64,000 nt of DNA from Stigonema ocellatum SAG 48.90 = DSM 106950 (GTDB lineage Bacteria; Cyanobacteriota; Cyanobacteriia; Cyanobacteriales; Nostocaceae). This document shows, in pieces, positions 9,600 to 17,621 of the stretch. The stretch is taken from the NCBI GenBank assembly GCA_016903675.1, contig JADQBA010000035.1, positions 1-64,000 on the forward strand, given 5' to 3'. The position numbers and the translations under genes are program-made. The number at the start of each line of letters is the position of its first letter. The stretch's first letter is position 1. Under the pieces are notes generated by a model, which had not been told where the DNA came from, did no database searches, and worked only from the letters and a program-made list of their open reading frames with translations.

Positions 9600-11072
9600 C
9601 TACATTGCCTTCACCCCAGAAAGTGCTGGATTTTCCCTATTCTGATGGGTTATGGGAATCTCGATAATGAACTCGGTTCCTTCACCGGGTGCGGAGATGC
9701 ACGAAATTTTTCCTCCGTGTTTCTCCACCACAATTTGGTGAGAGATAGATAAACCAATTCCTGTACCTTTACCCACTGGTTTGGTAGTAAAGAAGGGGTT
9801 AAATAATTTGCAGCGTACTTCTTCGGTCATTCCAGGACCATTGTCGATAATGTGAATAGCAACTTGCAAATTGTCTATGACTTCTGTGCGAATGCGAATA
9901 CAGGGAGTAGGGATAGCCTGGGGTTTTAACCCCAGGACGGAGTGGGGAGTGGGGGATTTTCCACTCCCCACTCCCCACTCACCACTCCCTATTCTGTCTT
10001 CAATCGCATCAATACTATTAGCCAAAATATTCATAAACACTTGGTTGAGTAGCCCAAGAAAACACTCCACAGGGGGTAAGTTGCCATACTCTTTGATAAT
10101 CTCAATTGTGGGTCTATGAGGTTGAGCTTTTAGCCGATGCTGTAAAATCATGAGTGTGCTGTCTAGCCCTTCGTGAATGTCTGCTGGTTGCATTTCCATT
10201 GCATCCACGCGGGAGAAGTTACTCATGGTGCGCACAATGTCACTGATGCGCTTTGCTCCTATCTTCATCGAGTGTAATGTTTTTGGCAAGTCTTCGCTTA
10301 AAAATTCTAAGTCAATGGCATCTATTTGATTTTCAATCTCATTCACAGGGTTGGGATAATACTGTTGGTAAAGATGGATCAGGTGCAGTAAATCATGGCT
10401 ATAACTGCTGGCGTGGTCCATATTGCCCTTGATGAAATTGACGGGGTTGTTAATTTCATGGGCAATACCAGCCACCATTTGTCCCAAACTGGACATTTTT
10501 TGGCTTTGCACAAGTTGCAGTTGGGTATTTTGCAGTTGGTGTAAAGCTGCTTCTAGCTGAGTTGCTTTTTCTCGTTCTCGTGCTTTTGATTGTTGTAAAT
10601 CTTTGTAAAGACTGGCATTTTCAATGGAAATAGAAATTTGGGCACAAAGAAGGGATAACACTTGCAGGCGATCGCGTGTAAACGCACCTACCAAGGAGCG
10701 ATTTTCCTGATAAAGAATTCCTGTCAGCTTGCCTTGATAAATGACAGGCATTGCTAAAATTGACTTTGGTCTATGTTCCACAATGTAGCGATCGCTTGTA
10801 AACAATCCCTCATTTGTCGCATCATTTAAAACCACCGACTCCCCAGTTGTTTGCACATAGTTAATCACCGAAACTGGCAAATCTGGGCACTCATCAATGT
10901 TGACAAAAGGTAGAACAATGAGCTTCTCTGGTTCAACGGTTGACTCAGCTGCTAAAAATAAGTAGCCTGATTTTTCCAAAAACAGCAGACCTTTTTGCGA
11001 TCCTGCATTTTCCATAACAATTTGCATTAAATTATGCAGCAACTTCTCAAAAATTAGTTTTTGTGTAATCAT
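9600..11072 (-). CDS. GAF-domain sensor histidine kinase with repeat-coded insert
   Basis: Soluble hybrid-free kinase of 490 residues. A GAF domain spans about residues 15-160 (VLNDATNEGLFTSDRYI and ILYQENRSLVGAFTRDRL). A coiled coil follows (about 160-185), then HisKA with the phospho-histidine in GIAHEINNPVNFIKG (about residue 205). HATPase_c carries the N box NILANSIDAIED, IIDNGPGMTEE and GKGTGIGLSISHQI. Between the N box and the next strand sits an insert of about 32 residues (GSGEWGVGSGKSPTPHS...) that is plainly a translated GGGGAGT array plus a 20-bp palindrome. The reading frame stays open across it. No response regulator gene is adjacent. Confidence 0.9.
   Translation of the reverse strand: MITQKLIFEKLLHNLMQIVMENAGSQKGLLFLEKSGYLFLAAESTVEPEKLIVLPFVNIDECPDLPVSVINYVQTTGESVVLNDATNEGLFTSDRYIVEHRPKSILAMPVIYQGKLTGILYQENRSLVGAFTRDRLQVLSLLCAQISISIENASLYKDLQQSKAREREKATQLEAALHQLQNTQLQLVQSQKMSSLGQMVAGIAHEINNPVNFIKGNMDHASSYSHDLLHLIHLYQQYYPNPVNEIENQIDAIDLEFLSEDLPKTLHSMKIGAKRISDIVRTMSNFSRVDAMEMQPADIHEGLDSTLMILQHRLKAQPHRPTIEIIKEYGNLPPVECFLGLLNQVFMNILANSIDAIEDRIGSGEWGVGSGKSPTPHSVLGLKPQAIPTPCIRIRTEVIDNLQVAIHIIDNGPGMTEEVRCKLFNPFFTTKPVGKGTGIGLSISHQIVVEKHGGKISCISAPGEGTEFIIEIPITHQNRENPALSGVKAM
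9900..9995 (-). repeat. Heptad array and palindrome inside a kinase gene
   Basis: On the plus strand the segment holds a perfect palindrome (9917-9936, CCTGGGGTT-TT-AACCCCAGG), then GGAGTGGGGAGTGGGGG and its complement ACTCCCC repeated about five times. Read in the gene's direction it stays in frame and codes for the insert described in the kinase entry. Confidence 0.88.
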
Positions 11073-11541
11073 TGTAAATCTTTAACGATCTTAAATAGAA
11101 TGTGGCTTTATATGTTATATGCGCTATGGACGGTGAATGTGTGACACCGATCACATTGCATACATTAATAACCAAAAAAAAATCACTTCAGTAATTACAC
11201 GCAAATATTTAGTGATTTCTGGGTAGGTCTGAACAAACAAAAGCTAACATAACCATATAAGTATATTTATTTAGTAAATAAAAACACACGTCATCATGCA
11301 TCTGATGTGGGCGGCTGCTTCCTCCTAGCAGCCCACACAATCAAAAATATTTCATGCATCCTAGTAGTCTGGCAACCTTCGAGAAGCTTGGTTTATAATG
11401 ATTTTTTCGTAGTAAGGACTTTAGTCCTCGTATTTTTGAGGACTCAGGACTACTACAAACCCGTCCATTCATCTTGGCTACTCACTTTCATAATTCATAA
11501 TTCATAATTGTAATAAAGGTGCTGTAGGCAATGCTGGAACC
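11073..11541. other. Divergent intergenic region with MITE-like fragment
   Basis: No gene is supported. It is the shared upstream region of the minus-strand GAF kinase and the plus-strand oxidoreductase. It is AT-rich from 11085 to 11290. A GGCGGCTGCTTCCTCCTAGCAG hairpin-like patch lies at 11310-11332, then a truncated copy of the TAGTAGTCTGGCAA element (11362-11462) and CATAATT repeats at 11488-11510. Confidence 0.6.
11362..11462 (-). mobile_element. MITE-like element, truncated copy
   Basis: It starts with the TAGTAGTCTGGCAA end and contains a hairpin (GAGTCCTCAAAAATACGAGGACT type). It matches the element at 15266-15390 in reverse orientation through CTACTACAAACCC, then the match stops. 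The second terminal repeat is absent. Confidence 0.65.
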
Positions 11542-12633
11542 ATGACAGAACGGGTTTTGATTCTTGGAGGGCGGGGACGGATCGGTAGTAGTGTTGCCCA
11601 GGATCTTGTTACCCACACACAGGCGCAAATTACTATCACTGGGCGCACCGCAGACAGTGGAACCCATCATCCGCGAATTTCATTTTTGGTGTTGGACTTA
11701 GCGGAGTTTGACAAATTACGGGAGGCGATCGCCTCTGTTAACCTTGTCATTCACTGCGCTGGTCCCTTTCACTACCGAGACGCCAATGTTCTCAAAATCT
11801 GCATTGAACAAGGTGTTAACTATATAGATGTCAGCGACCACCGTTCTTTTACCACCAAGGCTCTACATTATTATGATGCAGCCGTGGCAGCGGGTGTCAC
11901 GGCCATTGTTAACACTGGCATCTTTCCTGGCATTTCTAACAGTATGGTACATCAGGGTGTTGAGGAATTCGATGTACCGAAAAAAATTCATCTGAGTTAT
12001 TTGGTGTCTGGTTCTGGTGGTGCTGGCGTTACTGTGATGCGCACAACCTTTCTAGGATTGCAAAATCCTTTTGATGCTTGGATTGATGGTCAATGGCAAG
12101 CAGTGAAGCCTTATAGTCAGCGCGAAATTATTGACTTTCCATCCCCATACAGACACACTGGAGTTTACTGGTTTGATATGCCAGAAACATTTACACTGCC
12201 TCACGCCTTTCCAGAAGTTAAAACTGTCATTACCAAGTTTGGCTCAGTTCCTGATTTTTACAACCATCTGACTTGGATAGCTGCTCACGTTTTTCCTAAG
12301 TGGTTAATGCAGCAGCGAGGCGCTATTGAATTTTTGGCTCATGTCAGCCATTTTATGACTGATGTAACGAATCGATTTAGTGGTATTGGGGTTGTAGTGC
12401 GATCGGAAATTACTGGGCAAAAAGACGGTCAAACAGCCATTTATTGTTCAACCTTGGTACATGAAAATACAGCAGCAGCTTCTGGCTGTGGTACCGGTAG
12501 CATTGCCCAATTTTTGCTGGAGGGTAAACTCAACAAACCAGGAGTGTGGACTGTTGAACAAGCTTTGCCAACAGATTTATTTACACAAGCAATGCACAGC
12601 AGAGGCATTAAGATTAACCACAATTGGTTGTAG
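11542..12633 (+). CDS. Saccharopine dehydrogenase-like NAD(P)-binding protein
   Basis: Oxidoreductase of 363 residues. The Rossmann fold is at the extreme N terminus (RVLILGGRGRIGSSVAQDLV), with VIHCAGPFHYRDANVL and YIDVSDHRSFTTKAL further in. This is the pattern of the saccharopine dehydrogenase NADP-binding family, which in bacteria covers homospermidine, carboxynorspermidine and uncharacterised reductases. The C-terminal half (FSGIGVVVRSEITGQKDG) matches the substrate-binding domain of such proteins. The neighbouring genes are unrelated, so the substrate is unknown. The ATG is 20 bases after AATAAAGGTG, a weak ribosome binding site. Confidence 0.85.
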   Translation: MTERVLILGGRGRIGSSVAQDLVTHTQAQITITGRTADSGTHHPRISFLVLDLAEFDKLREAIASVNLVIHCAGPFHYRDANVLKICIEQGVNYIDVSDHRSFTTKALHYYDAAVAAGVTAIVNTGIFPGISNSMVHQGVEEFDVPKKIHLSYLVSGSGGAGVTVMRTTFLGLQNPFDAWIDGQWQAVKPYSQREIIDFPSPYRHTGVYWFDMPETFTLPHAFPEVKTVITKFGSVPDFYNHLTWIAAHVFPKWLMQQRGAIEFLAHVSHFMTDVTNRFSGIGVVVRSEITGQKDGQTAIYCSTLVHENTAAASGCGTGSIAQFLLEGKLNKPGVWTVEQALPTDLFTQAMHSRGIKINHNWL

Positions 12634-12692
12634 CAGTAGCAAAAAATAAATTTATATATCTTCTGATAGAAGCTACAGGTATGTCATCTAAT

Positions 12693-12713
12693 GTAGGGTG
12701 GGCACTGCCCACC
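12693..12713. repeat. Dispersed GTAGGGTGGGCACTGCCCACC hairpin unit
   Basis: This palindromic 21-base unit also occurs at 42649-42669 and, as a facing pair, at 48240-48298. It lies between the oxidoreductase and the small exported protein and may act as a terminator or be a relict mobile hairpin. Confidence 0.75.
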
Positions 12714-12780
12714 GCAATACAGTTCGGTTAGGGAAGTTTCTTCAGAAAAGCTCAAAACACAAAATCAGGAGGGTTTTTTC

Positions 12781-13143
12781 ATGAAAAGAATTTTCTCAAG
12801 TTTAACGCAAGGATTCTGCCAAAGGATTTTTGCTTTAGGGTTGATGCTTTTAATTAGCCTGTCCAGTTCTTTCTTTTTTGTTCAACAGCCTGGCTATGCA
12901 GCCATCTCCCCAGCTAACCAACTGACACCCGAAAACAAAGTTGACCGCGCTTACGAATACGGCGAAGCTGCTGGTTTTGAAGAACAGAAAAGAGAAGACG
13001 CTTATGAAAAAGCTATAAAAGACTCTGAAAGTCCGCAAACTTTGGAGAAGGCTTACGAAAGGAATTTGAAAGCTGAAAAAGTTCAAGAGCCAAATATCCT
13101 CGAAAAGGCTGAAGAATTGATTCAAAATGTGACTGGCAAATAA
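12781..13143 (+). CDS. Small exported protein of unknown function
   Basis: Protein of 120 residues with a clear signal peptide (about residues 1-40: positively charged start, hydrophobic LALGLMLLISLSSSFFF-like core, PGYA-AIS as the probable cleavage site). The mature part is highly charged and helical. It contains a loose repeat of about 20 residues built around AYEYGEAAG, AYEKAIKDSES and AYERNLKAEK. A strong ribosome binding site (AGGAGGG) precedes the ATG. I do not recognise a family. The charged repeat suggests a periplasmic or thylakoid-lumen helical protein, which is only an inference. Confidence 0.75.
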   Translation: MKRIFSSLTQGFCQRIFALGLMLLISLSSSFFFVQQPGYAAISPANQLTPENKVDRAYEYGEAAGFEEQKREDAYEKAIKDSESPQTLEKAYERNLKAEKVQEPNILEKAEELIQNVTGK

Positions 13144-13889
13144 AAGTACGGGGAGATGTTAGTAGGGGCACTCTTGCCTTGTGCCCGATACATCCGCTAC
13201 GTAATCGGTTGCCAGAACTACCCACCACCAATACGGTTTCTGCTGCCACAAGGTGCTTATCCGAACCGTATTGACGCCACACCCATTTTCAAAGAAGCAA
13301 AACTTGATGCTTTAGTCAAGTCATTTCAAATAAAGTTAGCTAACATAATAGACATATCACAATAGCTTAGTAACCAAGTGCAGTAGGTATTTATTTTCCT
13401 GCTGCATTTCTTTTTCATCGTCTGCGCGACCAGGCTTGAGTTATTCGGAATGATATAGGACTTACGCATTGACAGACATAACTAACTGTGGATTACCTCT
13501 CGTTCCTGGGCTGCTGCCTTGTAATGCTCTTATGTCCTAAGGAGCCTCCCGGTTTGACGGGAGGCTCTGCCTAAGAGCGATCGCATTCTGTGGCAGCAGC
13601 CCAGGAACGAGGCAGGACAAGACTTTTCTCTTCACAATCTTGCTAAGCACATGATAATAAATTTGTAAAGTGCGTAAGTCCTATGATCAGCCCTTTCAAG
13701 GTGCAAGTCGAAAGACTTAGATTTTCTACTCACTCGGGGAGACGCGCAAGGGACGTGTCCTACTCACTCGGGGAGACGCGCAAGGGACGCGTCTTCGCGG
13801 TTTAAAAATCTTTTTGAACCACGAAGGCGCGAAGAACACGAAGAAGAAATGAGGTAATTTATATGTGTGTTTATGAGTAATCATATTGT
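13144..13889. other. Gene-free stretch with MITE and tandem repeat
   Basis: A 69-codon open frame at 13156-13365 has no plausible start context or family pattern and is not called. The stretch holds the 228-bp MITE-like element at 13456-13683. It also holds a 33-bp tandem duplication (CTACTCACTCGGGGAGACGC twice, 13727-13792) and a TTTCGCGG/CCACGAAGG patch that recurs elsewhere. Confidence 0.65.
13456..13683 (+). mobile_element. MITE-like element, TAGGACTTACGCA family
   Basis: A 228-bp element bounded by a perfect 13-bp terminal inverted repeat (TAGGACTTACGCA...TGCGTAAGTCCTA). The interior is a series of hairpins: CTCGTTCCTGGGCTGCTGCC pairs with GGCAGCAGCCCAGGAACGAG, enclosing GAGCCTCCCGG...GGGAGGCTC. 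It has no coding capacity. A relative in reverse orientation lies at 53415-53637. Confidence 0.8.
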
Positions 13890-14414
13890 ATGGGTAACTA
13901 CTTTAACTGGAAATCTCTGCTTCCCTCCATTACCATGACGACCATCGCAGTTGGGTTAGTCTTCAATAACCCAGTCAATCAGAGGGTTAATGCTCAACAG
14001 GCAAAATCTCAAGGTTATCAGATATATGTTGATGTTCCAGCAGCAGCAGGTTGTGTTAACAGTGGCATCGATGTATCGTCTGGTAATATTGTCAAATTTT
14101 CAGCATTTGGGGAGGCTACCTATGGTCCTGAAAAAGAATTTGCGAGTGAGCCAATAACTGATGCAAATGGGAATAGATCTGTGAATGGGGTTGATCTTGG
14201 GACAAAGATTGATCCCCATGCAATTTATCCAGGACCTATCGGTGCGCTGGTAGGTAAAGTCGGCTCAACAGGAAATTACTTTTTCATGGGTCTAGGTGGA
14301 CAACTTGATATAACTCAGTCAGGAACGTTATTTCTTTGTTATAATGACGAGCCAAATAGTTTCTACGATAACAAAGGTGGTTACACGGTTAGCGTTGATG
14401 TGCTGTCTGAATAA
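13890..14414 (+). CDS. Exported LecA/PA-IL-like lectin-domain protein
   Basis: Protein of 174 residues with an N-terminal signal peptide (about 1-36, ending ...NQRVNAQQ). The mature part resembles PA-IL (LecA), the calcium-dependent galactose-binding lectin of Pseudomonas. Shared features are GNIVKFSAFGEATYGP (LecA ASYGP), GPIGALVGKVGSTGNYF (LecA GALVMKIGNSG) and YNDEPNSFYDNKGGYTVSV (LecA YNDVPGTYGNNSGSFSV). The calcium ligands of LecA (Y36, D100, T104, N107, N108) fall on Y, D, S, D and N, which keeps the site plausible. The sugar-contact region differs. Two other small exported proteins lie within 2 kb. Likely role: binding of sheath or host glycans outside the cell. Confidence 0.75.
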   Translation: MGNYFNWKSLLPSITMTTIAVGLVFNNPVNQRVNAQQAKSQGYQIYVDVPAAAGCVNSGIDVSSGNIVKFSAFGEATYGPEKEFASEPITDANGNRSVNGVDLGTKIDPHAIYPGPIGALVGKVGSTGNYFFMGLGGQLDITQSGTLFLCYNDEPNSFYDNKGGYTVSVDVLSE

Positions 14415-14497
14415 TTGGTAATGAGCGGGCTATTTCCTAAAAGCAACCCACCCGCTTAAGAATATATTGTACTCAAACCCCTCCTTCAAAAGTAACT

Positions 14498-15268
14498 GTG
14501 ACAACCCCTTGGATTATTTACCCCAAACCTAATCCCAAAACGTATCTGCGCTTATTCTGCTTTCCTTACGCGGGTGCTGGTGCCTCTATTTTTCGGACTT
14601 GGTCTGCCCAATTACCGCAGGAGATTGAAGTCTATTCCGTGCAACTCCCAGGACGGGAAAGCCGGATGAAAGAACCCCTCTTCACGGACCTTGTGCCTCT
14701 GATTGACTCGTTGATCCCAGCCATCCAGCCGCATCTAGACCTTCCCTTTGTCTTCTTCGGTCACAGTATGGGAGGGCTACTCAGCTTTGAAGTCGCTCGT
14801 CAGCTTCGCCGATTACAACACCCAATTCCATTGCATCTGTTCATTTCTGGCCGCCGTGCTCCCCAACTAAGAGCGTTAGATCCACCAATTCATCAACTTC
14901 CCGACGCTGAATTCTTGGAGGCATTGAGTCGCTACAATGGTACACCAGAGAATGTGTTGCAAAATGTTGAATTAATGAATCTGTTCCTGCCCATACTGCG
15001 AGCAGATCTTGCCATTAATGAAACCTATGTGTACCATCCTGAAACTCCACTGGATTGTTCTTTATCTGTCTTTGGAGGACTACAGGATGACAGAGTGAGT
15101 CGTGACTCTCTTGCTGCGTGGCGCGATCAGACCAATGGCAACTTTTCCCTACGCATGTTTCTTGGAGATCACTTTTTTCTCAGAAGCCAACAAGGAGAAC
15201 TCCTACAGGCTATCTCTCAGGATATAGGGCAGATTATCCAACAAAATGCACGGCAGACAGGGATATAG
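14498..15268 (+). CDS. Type II thioesterase (GrsT/RifR-like)
   Basis: Alpha/beta hydrolase of 256 residues that removes misprimed acyl groups from carrier proteins of peptide or polyketide synthases. The pattern is typical: LRLFCFPYAGAGASIFRTW at the start, QLPGRESRMKEPL, the nucleophile elbow FFGHSMGGLLSFE (serine about residue 91), the aspartate in the FGGLQDDRVS strand, and GDHFFL with the catalytic histidine near residue 230. GTG start. The stop codon TAG is the first three bases of a MITE-like element, so the natural C-terminal end may have been altered. No synthase gene lies in this window; the partner must be elsewhere. Confidence 0.9.
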   Translation: MTTPWIIYPKPNPKTYLRLFCFPYAGAGASIFRTWSAQLPQEIEVYSVQLPGRESRMKEPLFTDLVPLIDSLIPAIQPHLDLPFVFFGHSMGGLLSFEVARQLRRLQHPIPLHLFISGRRAPQLRALDPPIHQLPDAEFLEALSRYNGTPENVLQNVELMNLFLPILRADLAINETYVYHPETPLDCSLSVFGGLQDDRVSRDSLAAWRDQTNGNFSLRMFLGDHFFLRSQQGELLQAISQDIGQIIQQNARQTGI

Positions 15269-15390
15269 TAGTCTGGCAAGTCAACTTTGATGGGTTTGTA
15301 GTAGTCCTGAGTCCTCGTATTTTTGAGGACTCAGGACTACTACGAAAAAATCATCACAAACCAAGCTTTCGTTCGGTTGATAGACCACTA
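15266..15390 (+). mobile_element. MITE-like element, TAGTAGTCTGGCAA family
   Basis: A 125-bp element with imperfect 14-bp terminal inverted repeats (TAGTAGTCTGGCAA and TTGATAGACCACTA, three mismatches). An internal hairpin reads GTAGTCCTGAGTCCTC...GAGGACTCAGGACTAC. Its reverse-oriented relative is at 11362-11462. Confidence 0.75.
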
Positions 15391-15415
15391 GGCAATAAGG
15401 TTCGGTCACCCAACT

Positions 15416-15438
15416 GAATCACCCATTTGGGTGATTTT
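15416..15438 (+). terminator. Possible rho-independent terminator
   Basis: AATCACCC-ATTT-GGGTGATT is a perfect 8-bp stem followed by TT. It lies 150 bp after the thioesterase and ahead of the next gene. The T tract is short. Confidence 0.5.
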
Positions 15439-15529
15439 CAAGAATCCTGAGAATTTCTCCTCAATCAATTCAGGAGACTTGTCATTTCGGTTTGTAGATA
15501 TCTGATGTGAACAACTGAGGATAAATAAT

Positions 15530-15943
15530 ATGAACCGTACAATCTTATTCTTAGCTAGCTTACCCTTGATGGCTGCGACTTTCACATCTGTAGTCACAAA
15601 ACCTGCCTTTGCTGGAGTACTTAACAGTGAACCCTCACGCCCTATGCAATTAGCACAAAGAATCGTGTGTCCTGAAGAGAATCCACATCAGTTCGTCCAT
15701 GCCGAAACGGATCATTTTGACGTTTATATTTGCGGCAGGGATCTTCCTCATATTTACATCAGTATACCTAACAATGGCGTTGGTGGAATCACTCTACCTC
15801 TTGACTACGCTAGGGATTACACTTTCATTGCTATGAACGACGATTACCGTGATAGTTACCGCTATGTCCTCAGCCGTCATCGGCTAGAAGTGATTCGCAA
15901 TGGGAGAACAATTTTGAGCGAAAGAGCCACATGGACGTGGTAA
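15530..15943 (+). CDS. Small exported protein, paralogue of the 41.3-kb gene
   Basis: Protein of 137 residues with a signal peptide (MNRTILFLASLPLMAATF..., cleavage probably after AFA). The mature domain of about 100 residues is clearly paralogous to the 127-residue protein on the minus strand at 41335-41718. Shared blocks are CPEENPHQFVHAET/CPEGNSREFVHAET, FDVYICGR/FDIYICGR, ITLPL, YRYVL and NGRTI. Two cysteines (in CPE and ICGR) are conserved between the two and could form a disulphide. I do not recognise a named family. A periplasmic or outer-surface location is likely. Confidence 0.8.
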   Translation: MNRTILFLASLPLMAATFTSVVTKPAFAGVLNSEPSRPMQLAQRIVCPEENPHQFVHAETDHFDVYICGRDLPHIYISIPNNGVGGITLPLDYARDYTFIAMNDDYRDSYRYVLSRHRLEVIRNGRTILSERATWTW

Positions 15944-16155
15944 TAAAAATGCATAAGCTCATGTGCGTACTTATTCTCGTTTGGACCGTCATTTGTCATT
16001 AATCATTTGTGAATATAAAGGACAAATGACTATTGATAAGTAACAGTCCTTCACGAGGATATAACAATCCTAAATCAATTACAAACACCTCCCCCTTGTC
16101 CCCCTTGTCCCCTTGTCCCGATCTTAAATGGAAGGCTATATAATGGGGGGTTTTT

Positions 16156-17508
16156 CTAAACCTCCAGCTTGACACCCCTAATAGAATAATCCAACAACTC
16201 CATAGGGTGTATGATAGAAATTTTCTTACCCTGCGATCGCAAATGCTTGCTAATTTGCAAACTACAACCAGGATTAGCAGAAGCGATTAAATCAGCACCA
16301 GTGTTTAGCAAATTCTGCACTTTTTGCTGACCCAATTCCTCAGCAACTTCCGGTTGCAGCATATTGTAGACCCCAGCACTACCACAACACAAAGCTGCAT
16401 CTACTGGTTCGCGCAACTTCACCCCTGGAATTTGCCGTAATATCTGACGCGGTTGCACACTAATCTTTTGTCCATGCAACAAATGACAAGCATCTTGATA
16501 CACCAAAGTCAACGGTTGATCAGAAATGGGCGACAGTTTCGCTGTTAAACCAACACTTGCCAAAAACTCTTGCACATCTTTTACCTTCGCTGCAAATTCC
16601 TTTGCTTTTTCCCCATATTTCGGGTCATCTTCTAAAATGTGACCGTACTCTTTCAAAGTATGACCGCACCCAGCAGCATTAATAATCACCGCATCGACAC
16701 CAGTATCCGCAAAACTATCAATCATCTGCCTTGCCAAAACCTTCGCTTGTTCGGTTTGTCCTTGATGTTCAGGAAGCGCCGCACAACACCCTTGACTTTT
16801 AGGAATCACAACCTCACAACCATTCGCCGTTAAAACCCGCACCGTCGCTTCATTCACAGGGGAAAAAAACAGCCGTTGTACACATCCCAAAATCATCCCA
16901 ACTCGGTAGCGTTTCTTACCTTGCGCCGGAATAACATCCGGAAAATGATCTTGAAATGATTTCAAACTAATTTCCGGCAAAATAGACTCCATCGCCGCCA
17001 AACGGGGAGATATGCGAAGCAATCCAGTGGCACGCACCAGTTTTGACAAACCCAACTTTTGATAAACCCACAAAGGTGCCAGAAAAACTCGTAACCGCTG
17101 AGGATAAGGAAACAGAGAAAATATCAACTTGCGCAACAGCCGATCCCACAAACTACGCGGATAATTCCTTTCAATCTGGTGACGAGTTGCAGAAATCAAC
17201 TTGTCATACTGTACACCAGAAGGACAAGTCGTCACACAAGCAAGACACCCCAAACAAGAATCAAAATGTTGTGCTGTTGCCGTATTCAGCGGAATTTCAC
17301 CCTCATTAATGGCATCCATCAAATAAATGCGCCCTCGCGGAGAATCCATCTCCTTACCAATCACCCTATAACTAGGACAATTCGCCAGACAAAACCCACA
17401 GTGAACACAAGTATCAATCAACTTCGGTTCAGGCGGACGACTCCCATCAAACCCAGTCAAATCACTCAAAGAAGCTGGCTTATTTCCAGTATTTTCTGAA
17501 ACTTGCAT
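16156..17508 (-). CDS. glcF: Glycolate dehydrogenase iron-sulphur subunit GlcF
   Basis: Iron-sulphur subunit of glycolate dehydrogenase, which oxidises photorespiratory glycolate to glyoxylate and passes electrons to the membrane quinone pool. Of 450 residues, the N-terminal third holds two 4Fe-4S motifs, CVHCGFCLANCPSY and CLGCLACVTTCPSG. The C-terminal two thirds hold two CCG-type domains (GCCAALPEHQGQ and ALCCGSAGVYNML). This is the expected length for GlcF. It lies 113 bp downstream of glcE on the same strand. The FAD subunit GlcD is not in the window. The spacer carries a dispersed repeat but no clear terminator, so co-transcription is likely. Confidence 0.93.
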   Translation of the reverse strand: MQVSENTGNKPASLSDLTGFDGSRPPEPKLIDTCVHCGFCLANCPSYRVIGKEMDSPRGRIYLMDAINEGEIPLNTATAQHFDSCLGCLACVTTCPSGVQYDKLISATRHQIERNYPRSLWDRLLRKLIFSLFPYPQRLRVFLAPLWVYQKLGLSKLVRATGLLRISPRLAAMESILPEISLKSFQDHFPDVIPAQGKKRYRVGMILGCVQRLFFSPVNEATVRVLTANGCEVVIPKSQGCCAALPEHQGQTEQAKVLARQMIDSFADTGVDAVIINAAGCGHTLKEYGHILEDDPKYGEKAKEFAAKVKDVQEFLASVGLTAKLSPISDQPLTLVYQDACHLLHGQKISVQPRQILRQIPGVKLREPVDAALCCGSAGVYNMLQPEVAEELGQQKVQNLLNTGADLIASANPGCSLQISKHLRSQGKKISIIHPMELLDYSIRGVKLEV

Positions 17509-17621
17509 AATTTTTTTATTCTCTTCTCTTTATCTTCTCTTGGCGTCCTTCTCACTCGGGGAGACGCTGCGCGTTCGTCGTCAGACGTGGCGTCAGCCAA
17601 GGCGTCTTGGCGGTTCGTTAC

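Noticed and set aside
13156..13365. 69-codon open frame after the small exported protein
   Set aside because: Contains a dispersed AATACGGTTTC/GAACCGTATTG repeat and has no family pattern or start signal.
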